Positions 55,496 to 63,895 of a stretch of 64,000 bases of DNA are shown here, one piece after another. The notes beneath the pieces were generated by a model. It was not told the origin of the DNA. It saw only the letters and a program-made list of their open reading frames with translations, and searched no databases. The translations under genes were made by a program, and so were the position numbers. The stretch's first letter is position 1; each line of letters starts with the position of its first letter. The DNA is from Hyunsoonleella aestuarii (GTDB lineage: Bacteria > Bacteroidota > Bacteroidia > Flavobacteriales > Flavobacteriaceae), in the NCBI RefSeq assembly GCF_006148925.1, contig NZ_VAWB01000002.1:1-64000 (forward strand). Direction: 5' to 3'.

Positions 55496-56740
55496 ATGAA
55501 AAATTTAATAATATTAGGGGCTGGCACTTCTGGAACTATGATGGCAAATCATTTGGCTTCTAAACTCCCAAAAAAAGATTGGATCATTACAATTATTGAT
55601 CAATATAAAACACATTATTATCAACCCGGATTTTTATTTCTTCCTTTCGATATATATACAACAAAACAAGTAAAGAAGAATGGTAAAAAATTTATTCCGA
55701 AAAAAGTAAAATACATTCAAGAAAAAATTGAACTGATACTACCTGAAGAGAATAAAATAAAACTAGAAAAGGGAGATGTTTTAGATTATGACATATTGAT
55801 TGTAGCAACAGGAACAAAAATTGCCCCTGAAGAAACGGATGGTATGTTTGGTCCAGAATGGCATAAAAGTATTTTCGATTTTTATACTTATGAAGGGGCA
55901 AAAGCTTTAAGAGATAAGTTACGCGTTTGGAAAGGGGGTAAATTGGTAGTTCATATTACCGAAATGCCCATTAAATGCCCAGTAGCACCATTGGAATTCG
56001 CTTTTTTGGCTGATTCATTCTTTAAAAATAAAGGTATGAGAGATAAGGTTGATATAACTTATGTAACACCTTTAGATGGGGCTTTTACCAAACCAAAAGC
56101 TACTGAAACTTTACACTATTTATTAGAAGAAAAGAATATTAAGGAAGTTACAGGATTTAATATTGAACATGTGGATTATGAGAACAAAAAGATTGTTGAT
56201 TATATTGATACAGAAGTTGAATATGATTTATTGGTAACAGTGCCAACGAATGTAGGTGATGAACTAATTGAACGTTCCGGAATGGGAGACGATTTTAATT
56301 TTATTCCTACTCATAAGGCAACTTTGCAGACCAATGATTATGAAAATGTTTTTGCAATTGGAGATGCAACTAACTTACCAGCGTCTAAAGCTGGTTCTGT
56401 TGCTCATTTTGAAGCTGAGATTTTAACGGAAAATATATTAAGATTTATTCAAGGAAAAGAATTAAAGGAAGAATTTGATGGACATGCCAATTGCTTTATT
56501 GAAACGGGTAATGGTAAAGCATTGTTAATTGATTTTAACTACACACATGAACCTGTAGAAGGAACTTTTCCGTTTCCTGGTGTTGGCCCATTACAACTTT
56601 TAAAAGAGAGTAGAACAAATCATATGGGGAAAATGGCCTTTAGATGGATTTATTGGAATATGCTAATAAAAGGTATACACATTCCATTCGTATCGGCAAC
56701 AATGAGTGAAAAAGGAAAACGTTTTGAAGAAGTAAAATAA
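55496..56740 (+). CDS. sqr: sulfide:quinone oxidoreductase-like flavoprotein
   Basis: 414 residues. FAD motif ILGAGTSGTMMANHLA and second dinucleotide-type site VFAIGDATNLPASKAG. The two Cys expected for sulfide oxidation are present: Cys161 in MPIKCPVAPLE and Cys333 in HANCFIETG. A C-terminal amphipathic segment (FRWIYWNMLIKGIHIPF) suits membrane attachment. It oxidises sulfide and passes electrons to the quinone pool, giving sulfane sulfur to a carrier. It heads the run SQR-TusE-DsrE with 21- and 16-base gaps. Confidence 0.88.
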   Translation: MKNLIILGAGTSGTMMANHLASKLPKKDWIITIIDQYKTHYYQPGFLFLPFDIYTTKQVKKNGKKFIPKKVKYIQEKIELILPEENKIKLEKGDVLDYDILIVATGTKIAPEETDGMFGPEWHKSIFDFYTYEGAKALRDKLRVWKGGKLVVHITEMPIKCPVAPLEFAFLADSFFKNKGMRDKVDITYVTPLDGAFTKPKATETLHYLLEEKNIKEVTGFNIEHVDYENKKIVDYIDTEVEYDLLVTVPTNVGDELIERSGMGDDFNFIPTHKATLQTNDYENVFAIGDATNLPASKAGSVAHFEAEILTENILRFIQGKELKEEFDGHANCFIETGNGKALLIDFNYTHEPVEGTFPFPGVGPLQLLKESRTNHMGKMAFRWIYWNMLIKGIHIPFVSATMSEKGKRFEEVK

Positions 56741-56761
56741 ATCAACTTAAATATAGGAGTA

Positions 56762-57070
56762 ATGAAAAAACTAATAGCAAATAAGGAAATTGATGTAAAC
56801 GAGGAAGGATATTTAGTCGAATTTTCTCAATGGACCAAAGAAATTGGTGAATGTATAGCAGGTGAATGCGATATAAAAATGACCGAAAAACATTGGGAAG
56901 TTGTTGAATATATTCATGACAAGTATCAAAAAGAAGAACCTTTATCAATTAGAGGGATTAAAAAAAGTGGTGTGATCAATATTAAAGAGTTTTATAACCT
57001 TTTTCCAGGTGGCCCCCTTAAGAAATCCACATTGATTGCAGGAATTCCAAAACCAAAAAGTTGTATTTAA
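56762..57070 (+). CDS. TusE/DsrC-family sulfur-relay protein
   Basis: 102 residues. Landmarks: DVNEEGYLVEFSQWTKEIG, MTEKHWEVVEYIHDKY and the C-terminal FPGGPLKKSTLIAGIPKPKSC-type tail with Cys at the next-to-last position (Cys101). True DsrC has a second Cys about ten residues earlier; here that place is not Cys, so the protein fits the TusE-like single-Cys group. It should accept sulfane sulfur as a persulfide from the SQR/DsrE partners. No dsrAB genes are nearby. Confidence 0.88.
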   Translation: MKKLIANKEIDVNEEGYLVEFSQWTKEIGECIAGECDIKMTEKHWEVVEYIHDKYQKEEPLSIRGIKKSGVINIKEFYNLFPGGPLKKSTLIAGIPKPKSCI

Positions 57071-57086
57071 TTTAAATAGATAAGTT

Positions 57087-57560
57087 ATGAGCACTAAAGT
57101 TAAAAAAATGCTTTTTATTCTGTCAAAAGCAACAATTGAGAATGCCTATGCCGCTTTTGTTATGGCAAATGGCGCTAGAATGGAAGGGATTGAATCAGAA
57201 ATTTTCTTTACGTTTTTTGGACTCGAAGCGATTCAAAAGAAAAAATTGGAACATCTTCATGTAGCTACTGTAGGTAATCCAGGTATGCATATTCCAACAA
57301 TGATTGGTGGGCTGCCAGGAATGGAGGCACTAGCCACTAAAATGATGAAGAAAGAAATGGAAAAATTAGACATGCCACCAATAGGGGAGTTTTTAGAAAT
57401 ACTTTCAGATTCTGGATGTAAACTATGGGCGTGCAAGCTTGCAGTGGATATGTTTCATTTAAAAGAAGAAGATTTTATTGATGAATTAGATGGCATCTTA
57501 ACGATTGGAGATTTTTACAACAGAGCGAATGAAGAGGGTTGTCAACTCTTATTTATTTAA
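57087..57560 (+). CDS. DsrE/DsrE2-family sulfur carrier protein
   Basis: 157 residues. LFILSKATIENAYAAFVMANGA and the Cys-bearing DSGCKLWACKLAVDMF fit the DsrE2 branch of the DsrE/TusD fold; the second of these Cys is the likely persulfide site. It is last gene of the SQR operon, 16 bases after the TusE/DsrC gene. It likely passes sulfur to the TusE-like protein. Confidence 0.88.
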   Translation: MSTKVKKMLFILSKATIENAYAAFVMANGARMEGIESEIFFTFFGLEAIQKKKLEHLHVATVGNPGMHIPTMIGGLPGMEALATKMMKKEMEKLDMPPIGEFLEILSDSGCKLWACKLAVDMFHLKEEDFIDELDGILTIGDFYNRANEEGCQLLFI

Positions 57561-57576
57561 GATATTCTATGTTAAA

Positions 57577-57729
57577 TTAATCTAATGCATTTTTTGTAAT
57601 AAACCATCTCCAACCAATTATAACCATTTGTAGTTTGTTGGCTTTAGATAGGTCTAACTGTTGTTTTGAAAAACTTGGTAAAATAACTTTATTAACTTTT
57701 GCTAAAAATTTGAAAACCTGCTTTTGCAT
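57577..57729 (-). CDS. 50-residue small basic protein
   Basis: Starts at ATG 57729 with MQKQVFKFLAKVNKVILPSF and ends WRWFITKNALD. It is rich in Lys and aromatic residues with an amphipathic N-terminal helix. I recall similar ~50-residue proteins in Flavobacteriia (MKK..FKFLAKxNKxILPS...LDLSKA...IIGWRxxxT..ALD), sometimes mislabelled SsrA-binding protein. It has no resemblance to SmpB. The function is unknown. The gene stands alone, convergent with the DsrE gene. Confidence 0.65.
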   Translation of the reverse strand: MQKQVFKFLAKVNKVILPSFSKQQLDLSKANKLQMVIIGWRWFITKNALD

Positions 57730-58156
57730 GAAACAAAAATAGTAAAACTTATTCTAGACTAAGCTTTACATTTTTTTGGTTTAGAAAATAATCGAGAAGA
57801 TTAGGTCGATTATTAGTGTTACAAGTGTCATCATAATTTTAGGTTTTAAGGTTAATATTTGTTTTCGTTTCTTGAATGAGTTTTCAATATAAATTTTAGG
57901 GGAACTATGTTGCAAGTATTTTTGTATAAATCGATGAATTTGAATACGAATATGTAACCAAAAAAATCTGATTGGTATGAGTTTATATATTATTATCTTA
58001 TAACATGTTTTTAATTGCCATTTAAAATGATAAAAATGTTTTAATGTGTAAGATTTATAGGGTGTTTTTGATTTAGTTTTTATAAACCAAGGGCGTTTTT
58101 TTTAAAAATTCTTAGCTTTTAATGGATTTCATCATTTAGATATTTATAAAAGCAAC
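57730..58156. other. gene-free AT-rich stretch
   Basis: About 430 bases between the 50-residue gene and the M56 terminator. I see no supported gene, RNA or repeat. One long minus-strand open frame (57781-58101) lacks a start and has almost no codons beginning with G, so I do not call it. Confidence 0.6.
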
Positions 58157-58185
58157 AAAAAAGACACTCCATCCAGAGTGTCTTT
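58157..58185 (-). terminator. intrinsic terminator of the BlaI/M56 operon
   Basis: AAAGACACTC / GAGTGTCTTT 10-bp stem with 6-base loop; minus-strand T-run follows. It lies 25 bases past the M56 stop. Confidence 0.85.
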
Positions 58186-58209
58186 AATAAGAATATTTAA
58201 TAGGACGTG

Positions 58210-60012
58210 TTATTCCTTTTTTGTAATTATTTCAACGATACCATCTTTTCCTTTTTCACCATATTTTTTTTCGGCGGCTTTGCCTTTTAAGACGTTTATA
58301 CTTTCTATATCATCTGGATTTAACCAATCAAATTCAGATTTTTTAGACTCTTTTCCATCAACAAAAAATATAGGTTCCGATTTGTCGTCAGATTTAATAA
58401 TAATTTTGCTGTTGCTTTTTCCTTTGCTAATAGTTTTTACTTTAAATGATTTGCCATCACTATTCCCAAAAGTTGCTTTGTTTTTTAAGATGATAATGTC
58501 TTCTTTGCTTTCTTTGTCATCATCAACAATTACTTCAATCAGTTCTATGTCTTCATCGTCATGAATTATTTCTATTTTTTTATGTTTTCCTTTTGTTGAA
58601 GGAATGGTGTAGTTGTTTGAAGAATCAACTTGTATTTCGTGAATTTCATGGTCGTCATCGTCTGAAATAATAAAAACATTATTACCCTTTCCAGATTTGT
58701 GAATTTTATGTTTTGATGAAGTGTTTCCAATAGATAAATTTTTCCCTTCATCTTCAAAGGATATTTTTATTGGGGTAATAGGGTCCTCTGAATTAAGATT
58801 GAAGCTCGCATTAGAGTTTTTTCCGTTGGCCTCAATCTTAATCGTAATTATTTCATTTTTACTATTTCTTTTTATGCTCTTAATTTTTAATGTAACACCT
58901 TTTGCCTTTACTTTTGATGCTAGTTTGTTTAAATCGGCATCTGTGCTGTTCTTATTTATAATAAACTGGTAAATATCCCTTTCTTTTTTGATATTGGAGT
59001 TTACAGAGACACCATTTTTAGTTTTCTCTTTTAGGACATTAATTTGTTCTGAATCCTCATTTTTTATCAATATATCTTCATTCCTATCTGAATTTTTTAA
59101 TGCCGTGCTATCGTCAAAAATAAATTGATTATTATTTGCTATTGGAAAGGGGTTTTCCTTTTCAATAAAAATAGTCTTAGTATTAAAACTCATTAAGAAG
59201 AGGGCTAATAATGGAATAACTAAGGTATACTTAATGCGATGGATTTCTTTTGATTTTGATTTTTGTAACATAACGATTCGTTTTTTGATTAATGAATTAT
59301 AAAAATTATTGCTTAATACCAATTGATTAGTTGGCAAACTTGTTTTAAGCAATGTGTATTGATAACTTTTTTTACATGGCGATTTTTGCTGTGTATTTTT
59401 ATCTGCTATGAATTCTAAATTCTGTTTTATGTCATTATTGTATAACCACATAAAAGGATTAAACCAGAGTATAATGCAGCATAATTGAGTTATTAAAACA
59501 TCGAGGGAGTGGTATTGGCGTGCATGTACTTTTTCGTGTGCAATTATAAGGTCAATTTCAGCCTGTGAATAATCGCTAGGGTTATACACAATCCAATTAA
59601 AAAAGGAAAACGGTGAAACCCTTCCTTCAGTTTTTATAAATGTATAATTCCCTGATTTTTCGCCTTTCTTTTTAAAAATAATATTTAATAAAGAATTAAT
59701 TTGAATTGCAAATCGGCAGCTAAAAAATAAGACACCAAATAAATATGTTGCTAATAAAATGTTTAACCAATCAAAAGATTTGGATTGCAAATTTTGATTT
59801 GAAGTTATTTCTCCATAAGGATATTCAGGTAAGGTAACTGCCGTTATTTCTATATAAACGGGAATAACGAAATAGGGAATTGTAAAAGCAGTTATTAAGC
59901 CGAATAATAAAAACCAGCGATTAGACTCGAAGAATGTATCGCGCTGTAAAAACAGTTTGTAGCATATATAAAATATGCTAATAACAGTGCTTACTTTAAT
60001 TAAATATTCCAT
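58210..60012 (-). CDS. M56 (BlaR1-type) membrane metallopeptidase with plug-like C-terminal domain
   Basis: 600 residues. Four N-terminal membrane helices with the zinc motif HEKVH in LIIAHEKVHARQYHSLD (about 175) and a later Glu in LEFIADKNT. A long charged Ser/Lys/Asp region follows. The last 60 residues (FFVDGKESKK... INVLKGKAAEKKYGEKGKDGIVEIITK, quoted in parts) resemble the plug domain of TonB-dependent receptors. It is paired with a BlaI-type repressor 2 bases upstream; by analogy the protease would relieve repression on a signal. Confidence 0.9.
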   Translation of the reverse strand: MEYLIKVSTVISIFYICYKLFLQRDTFFESNRWFLLFGLITAFTIPYFVIPVYIEITAVTLPEYPYGEITSNQNLQSKSFDWLNILLATYLFGVLFFSCRFAIQINSLLNIIFKKKGEKSGNYTFIKTEGRVSPFSFFNWIVYNPSDYSQAEIDLIIAHEKVHARQYHSLDVLITQLCCIILWFNPFMWLYNNDIKQNLEFIADKNTQQKSPCKKSYQYTLLKTSLPTNQLVLSNNFYNSLIKKRIVMLQKSKSKEIHRIKYTLVIPLLALFLMSFNTKTIFIEKENPFPIANNNQFIFDDSTALKNSDRNEDILIKNEDSEQINVLKEKTKNGVSVNSNIKKERDIYQFIINKNSTDADLNKLASKVKAKGVTLKIKSIKRNSKNEIITIKIEANGKNSNASFNLNSEDPITPIKISFEDEGKNLSIGNTSSKHKIHKSGKGNNVFIISDDDDHEIHEIQVDSSNNYTIPSTKGKHKKIEIIHDDEDIELIEVIVDDDKESKEDIIILKNKATFGNSDGKSFKVKTISKGKSNSKIIIKSDDKSEPIFFVDGKESKKSEFDWLNPDDIESINVLKGKAAEKKYGEKGKDGIVEIITKKE

Positions 60013-60014
60013 AA

Positions 60015-60374
60015 TTATTTGTTTTCTTCGATAAGTGAAATAATTTCTTTTAATTCGTCAATACTAATCTTTTCCTCCTTGGCAAAAAAGGAAACCATAT
60101 TTTTATATGAATTATTGAAATATGTACTAATAGCAGTGTTCATGAATCTTTTTCTATAATCTTCTTTGCTTACCATAGGGTAGTATTGATGTGTTTTTCC
60201 GTAGGCATTATATGCAACATAACCTTTCTCCTCTAAGTTTCTTATTATTGTAGATAAAGTATTATAATGTGGTTTATCATTTTTTATTTCTGCTAGCACA
60301 TCTTTAACAAAAGCTTTTTCTAACTTCCATAGTATATGCATAATTTCTTCTTCTTTGTTTGTCAATTTTTCCAT
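60015..60374 (-). CDS. BlaI/MecI/CopY-family repressor
   Basis: 119 residues from the ATG at 60374 (MEKLTNKEEEIMHILWKLE). The winged helix spans about 5-75, with HYNTLSTIIRNLEEKGYVAYNAYGKTHQYYP. The C-terminal helix is the dimer and cleavage region. An in-frame start 21 codons upstream would run through the promoter and is unlikely. Its M56 partner is 2 bases downstream. The palindrome at 60414-60453 is the probable operator. Confidence 0.93.
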   Translation of the reverse strand: MEKLTNKEEEIMHILWKLEKAFVKDVLAEIKNDKPHYNTLSTIIRNLEEKGYVAYNAYGKTHQYYPMVSKEDYRKRFMNTAISTYFNNSYKNMVSFFAKEEKISIDELKEIISLIEENK

Positions 60375-60406
60375 AGAGAGGTTATTATTTAAGAGGTTAT
60401 ATAACA

Positions 60407-60453
60407 CAAATCTATAACTATTATTATAGTTGTACAACTATAATAATAGTTAT
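60407..60453 (-). promoter_or_regulatory. double BlaI-type operator over the blaI promoter
   Basis: A 40-bp perfect palindrome (60414-60453) holds two 16-bp dyads, AACTATTATTATAGTT (60416-60431) and AACTATAATAATAGTT (60436-60451), centres 20 bp apart. The minus-strand -33 TTG (60435-60437) and -7 TAGATTTG (60407-60414), spacer 20, lie within or at the edge. Confidence 0.75.
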
Positions 60454-60533
60454 TTAACTAAAAATTAAGTTTTAAAAAAATCTTTTCCTTTTTCACTTTT
60501 CACTTTTTTACTTTCATTTATCTTCGCAAAAAA

Positions 60534-61490
60534 ATGTTTATGAGTATACTTTGGGTAATCCTTGGTTTTGTATTATTAGTAATAGGAGGTGAGTACCTTG
60601 TGAGGTCTTCTGTGGCATTGTCATTTAAATTTGATATATCAAAAATGGTAATTGGTATGACTGTAGTTTCCTTTGCTACTTCCGCTCCTGAACTATTAGT
60701 TAGTTTACAAGCAGCTTTATCAGGATCTCCTGCCATTGCAATTAACAATGTGGTAGGATCAAATATAGCAAATATAGGTTTGGTTCTAGGTATTACAGCT
60801 TTGGTAGGGACTATATCTGTTGATAAATCTTTTTATAAACTTAACTGGCCAATAATGATGGTGTTTTCCATTTTACTCTATTATTTTTTGAAAAATGATA
60901 ATGTATTATCTGCATTGGAAGGAGCCGTATTATTTTTTGGACTTATCTTGTTTCTGTTTGTTCTTCTAAAAAAAGCTAAAAAAGATACCGTCGTTGAAGA
61001 AGTTGATGATACCTTAGCTACTATATCTAATTTTAAAATTTTGATATGGCTTTTAATAGGAGCAATAGCGCTCTATTTTGGGAGTGAATGGCTTGTAGAA
61101 GGATCAAAAGAGATTGCGCGTTCAGTCGGGGTAAGTGAAGCAGTAATAGGAGTGTCTTTAATCGCTATAGGAACTAGTGTTCCAGAATTGGCGGCGTCTG
61201 TTATTGCAGCAGCAAAAAAAGAGAAAGCCATTTCATTGGGAAATTTAATCGGATCTAACATATTTAATATTGGATCAGTTTTAGGTTTAACAGCTTTAGT
61301 GAAGCCGATTCCAGTAACAGAATTACAAATACTTTCGAATGATATTTTTTGGATGCTCGGGTTCGCAATAATCTTATTACCCATGATTTTTATTCCAAAA
61401 AAAATGCAAATAAGTAGGTCAAAAGGTTTTTTCTTGGTCCTGGCCTATGGAATATTTTTATTTTTAGTTTTCACTTTCGAGAAGTTTTAA
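60534..61490 (+). CDS. calcium/sodium antiporter (CaCA family, YrbG type)
   Basis: 318 residues, ten membrane helices in two inverted repeats. The ion-binding repeats read FATSAPELLVSLQAALSG... VVGSNIANIGLVLG and IGTSVPELAASVIAAAKK... LIGSNIFNIGSVLG (quoted in parts). A soluble loop lies between. It exchanges Ca2+ for Na+ at the inner membrane. The start may be either Met at 60534 or 60540. Divergent from blaI. Confidence 0.92.
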   Translation: MFMSILWVILGFVLLVIGGEYLVRSSVALSFKFDISKMVIGMTVVSFATSAPELLVSLQAALSGSPAIAINNVVGSNIANIGLVLGITALVGTISVDKSFYKLNWPIMMVFSILLYYFLKNDNVLSALEGAVLFFGLILFLFVLLKKAKKDTVVEEVDDTLATISNFKILIWLLIGAIALYFGSEWLVEGSKEIARSVGVSEAVIGVSLIAIGTSVPELAASVIAAAKKEKAISLGNLIGSNIFNIGSVLGLTALVKPIPVTELQILSNDIFWMLGFAIILLPMIFIPKKMQISRSKGFFLVLAYGIFLFLVFTFEKF

Positions 61491-61529
61491 ACCATTTTCG
61501 TGTTTTTAAGAATTGCTTTGTTGGTTATA

Positions 61530-62672
61530 TTAATTTTTATAAACGGCAACTCCAATTTTAGAATCTGCAGTACCGTAATATAAAAACCAATTGCCTTTAA
61601 AATAGACCAAACCTTCAACAAAACAGACTTCATTCACCTCACCAACTTTCTCATATTCTTTGTCTGGGTGAATAAAGAATTTATTTGTTCTATCAATTAA
61701 TTTATAAGGTTTATTCTTATCAAATAAGGCTTGACCAGCAGCATATGTAAATTTTGGTAAACTTGTATCACTATAATTTTCGGCATTGCTACCATTATAA
61801 ATTAAAAGAATGCCATTATCGGTCAGTAATGCAAAAGGTCCAGGTTCAACAAGTCTGCTATCAAAATAACCCATTCTTGGGTGCAATACTGAAATCAATT
61901 TTTTTGACTCAGAGTTTTCTGCAACTTCCCAGTTTATAAGGTCATCAGAGTATGCCATAAAAATATTGGTATCGCCAAAATACATCCAGTACTTTTCATT
62001 AATTTTTTTTGCGATTATTTTATTACCTACTAACTCGCTAACTATAGCACCAGCTTTTGACCAGGTGTTTTTATATTTTTCATTTTTTAACACCAAACCA
62101 TGCTTTTGCCAAGTCAATAAATCTTTTGAAGAAGCTATACTTAAGCGAGCCGTTTTTCCGTCATATGATGTGTAAGTCATGAAATAATCGCCCGCTTCGC
62201 TCTCTACGATTCTAGGGTCTTCAACACCGTCAAAATAGCAAAAATAGCACTCTTCAGAATTTGTTTGCTCTGTCTTATCTTTTTTATAATTCCACTCATA
62301 AACTTTCATTGAGTCGGCGTCAGGAAAGAAAATGGGCTCAGTCATTTTTTTAAAATGTAAACCGTCTTCACTGATCGCCATTCCAATGCGCGAAGTCCCT
62401 AGAGAGTCTTGTGCCCTGTATAATAAATAGATTTTATTGTTTTTGACAATTGCTGTTGGGTTAAGCACGTTACGTTCTTCCCAATGAACAGTATGATTTG
62501 TAATAGGGTCTAAAAATTTCAAATCTGGAGTCGGACTTAAAATGGGATTTAAACTATCTACTTTTTCAAAATATGGAAATGCCCAACTTTTAAGGTCTTC
62601 TGACTGAGTTTTTATTTTGGCTTCGCAACCAAGTAATAAGAGTGACAAAATCGCATATTGAAATATTTTCAT
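61530..62672 (-). CDS. glycoside hydrolase family 130-like lipoprotein
   Basis: 380 residues. MKIFQYAILSLLLLGCE is a lipoprotein signal. The five-bladed propeller pattern includes ERNVLNPTAIVKNNKIYLLYR, DGVEDPRIVE (family catalytic-site block) and GNWFLYYGTAD. GH130 enzymes phosphorolyse or hydrolyse beta-mannosides; which of the two cannot be told here. It is monocistronic and not in a polysaccharide locus in this window. Confidence 0.85.
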   Translation of the reverse strand: MKIFQYAILSLLLLGCEAKIKTQSEDLKSWAFPYFEKVDSLNPILSPTPDLKFLDPITNHTVHWEERNVLNPTAIVKNNKIYLLYRAQDSLGTSRIGMAISEDGLHFKKMTEPIFFPDADSMKVYEWNYKKDKTEQTNSEECYFCYFDGVEDPRIVESEAGDYFMTYTSYDGKTARLSIASSKDLLTWQKHGLVLKNEKYKNTWSKAGAIVSELVGNKIIAKKINEKYWMYFGDTNIFMAYSDDLINWEVAENSESKKLISVLHPRMGYFDSRLVEPGPFALLTDNGILLIYNGSNAENYSDTSLPKFTYAAGQALFDKNKPYKLIDRTNKFFIHPDKEYEKVGEVNEVCFVEGLVYFKGNWFLYYGTADSKIGVAVYKN

Positions 62673-62761
62673 TATCGTATAGGTTAGGTAATTTAATCTT
62701 GTTGTAAATCACGAAGTTAGATGATTTGTAATACAAATTCAATTTATGAGTGCTAAAACTA

Positions 62762-62807
62762 GTTCATAAAAAAAAGCACTTACAATTGTAAGCGCTTTTT
62801 TATGAAC
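62762..62807 (-). terminator. intrinsic terminator of glnA
   Basis: Long near-perfect hairpin: outer arms GTTCAT / ATGAAC, inner CTTACAA / TTGTAAG, A- and T-runs between. It lies 19 bases past the glnA stop. Confidence 0.88.
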
Positions 62808-62825
62808 AAAACTTTATAGGCTAAG

Positions 62826-63848
62826 TTATATTTTAGCGGATTTAACAGTTTTAATAATTCTACCTGCAATTTTGTATGGATCTCCATTAGATGCTGGTCT
62901 TCTGTCTTCTAACCAACCTTTCCAACCTTTCTCTACAGTAATAATTGGAATACGAATTGAAGCTCCTCTATCTGATACTCCATATGAGAAATCTGTGATT
63001 GCAGCAGTTTCATGATCACCAGTTAAACGTTGGTCATTAAACTCTCCATAAACTTCTATGTGTTCTTTAACAACGGGTCTGAATGCTTCACAAATTGCTT
63101 CATAAGTTTCTTTAGAACCACAAGTTCTTAAGGTTGTGTTTGAGAAGTTGGCGTGCATACCAGAACCATTCCAATCCATATCTTTTCCAAGCGGTTTTGG
63201 GTGGTACTCAATATAGTAACCATATTTTTCAGTTAAGCGGTCAAGTAAATATCTAGCAATCCATATTTCGTCTCCAGCTTTTTTAGCACCTTTAGCGAAT
63301 AATTGGAATTCCCATTGTCCTGAGGCAACCTCTTGGTTGATTCCTTCAAAGTTTAAACCTGCATCAATACATAAATCTGCATGCTCTTCAACTAAATCTC
63401 TACCGTGAGTGTTCTTTCCACCAACAGAACAGTAATACATTCCTTGTGGTGCAGGATAACCACCAACAGGGAAACCTAATGGCAATTGTGTTTTAGTATC
63501 CATTATAAAGTATTCTTGCTCGAAACCAAACCAGAAATCATTATCATCATCATCAATAGTTGCTCTACCATTAGATGCATGTGGAGTACCATCTGCATTT
63601 AAAACTTCAGTCATTACTAAATATCCGTTGATTCTGTCTGGATCTGGATAAATAGCTACAGGTTTCAATAAACAGTCAGAAGAACCACCTTCGGCTTGTC
63701 TAGTTGAAGATCCATCAAAAGACCACATTCCTAATTCTTCCAAAGTGCCTTGGAAGTTTTCATGCTCTTCTACCTTGGTTTTGCTTCTTAAGTTTTGAGT
63801 TGGATAATACCCATCTAACCAAAGGTATTCTAATTTAATTTTTGCCAT
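62826..63848 (-). CDS. glnA: glutamine synthetase, type II
   Basis: 340 residues, the short eukaryote-like GSII form. It joins ammonia and glutamate using ATP. Landmarks: MWSFDGSSTRQAEGGSSDC, FGFEQEYF, GINQEVASGQWEFQ, WNGSGMHANFS and DRGASIRIP. GSII lacks the adenylylation loop of type I enzymes, so control is likely at expression level. A -7-like TATATTTG lies upstream at 63888-63895. Single gene with its own terminator. Confidence 0.95.
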   Translation of the reverse strand: MAKIKLEYLWLDGYYPTQNLRSKTKVEEHENFQGTLEELGMWSFDGSSTRQAEGGSSDCLLKPVAIYPDPDRINGYLVMTEVLNADGTPHASNGRATIDDDDNDFWFGFEQEYFIMDTKTQLPLGFPVGGYPAPQGMYYCSVGGKNTHGRDLVEEHADLCIDAGLNFEGINQEVASGQWEFQLFAKGAKKAGDEIWIARYLLDRLTEKYGYYIEYHPKPLGKDMDWNGSGMHANFSNTTLRTCGSKETYEAICEAFRPVVKEHIEVYGEFNDQRLTGDHETAAITDFSYGVSDRGASIRIPIITVEKGWKGWLEDRRPASNGDPYKIAGRIIKTVKSAKI

Positions 63849-63887
63849 AATGAATATATTATAATTGAAATATTAAAAGTAATCACA

Positions 63888-63895
63888 CAAATATA
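63888..63895 (-). promoter_or_regulatory. -7 element upstream of glnA
   Basis: Minus-strand TATATTTG fits TAnnTTTG, 40 bases before the ATG. No clear -33 is seen; the rest of the window end is AT-rich and holds nothing else I can support. Confidence 0.45.

Noticed and set aside
57781-58101. 106-codon minus-strand open frame without start
   Set aside because: It has no ATG until near its end and only three codons beginning with G, unlike every real gene here. The strand is simply G-poor.
58178-58564. 128-residue Ser/Phe-rich plus-strand frame
   Set aside because: It is antisense to the charged C-terminal part of the M56 gene.
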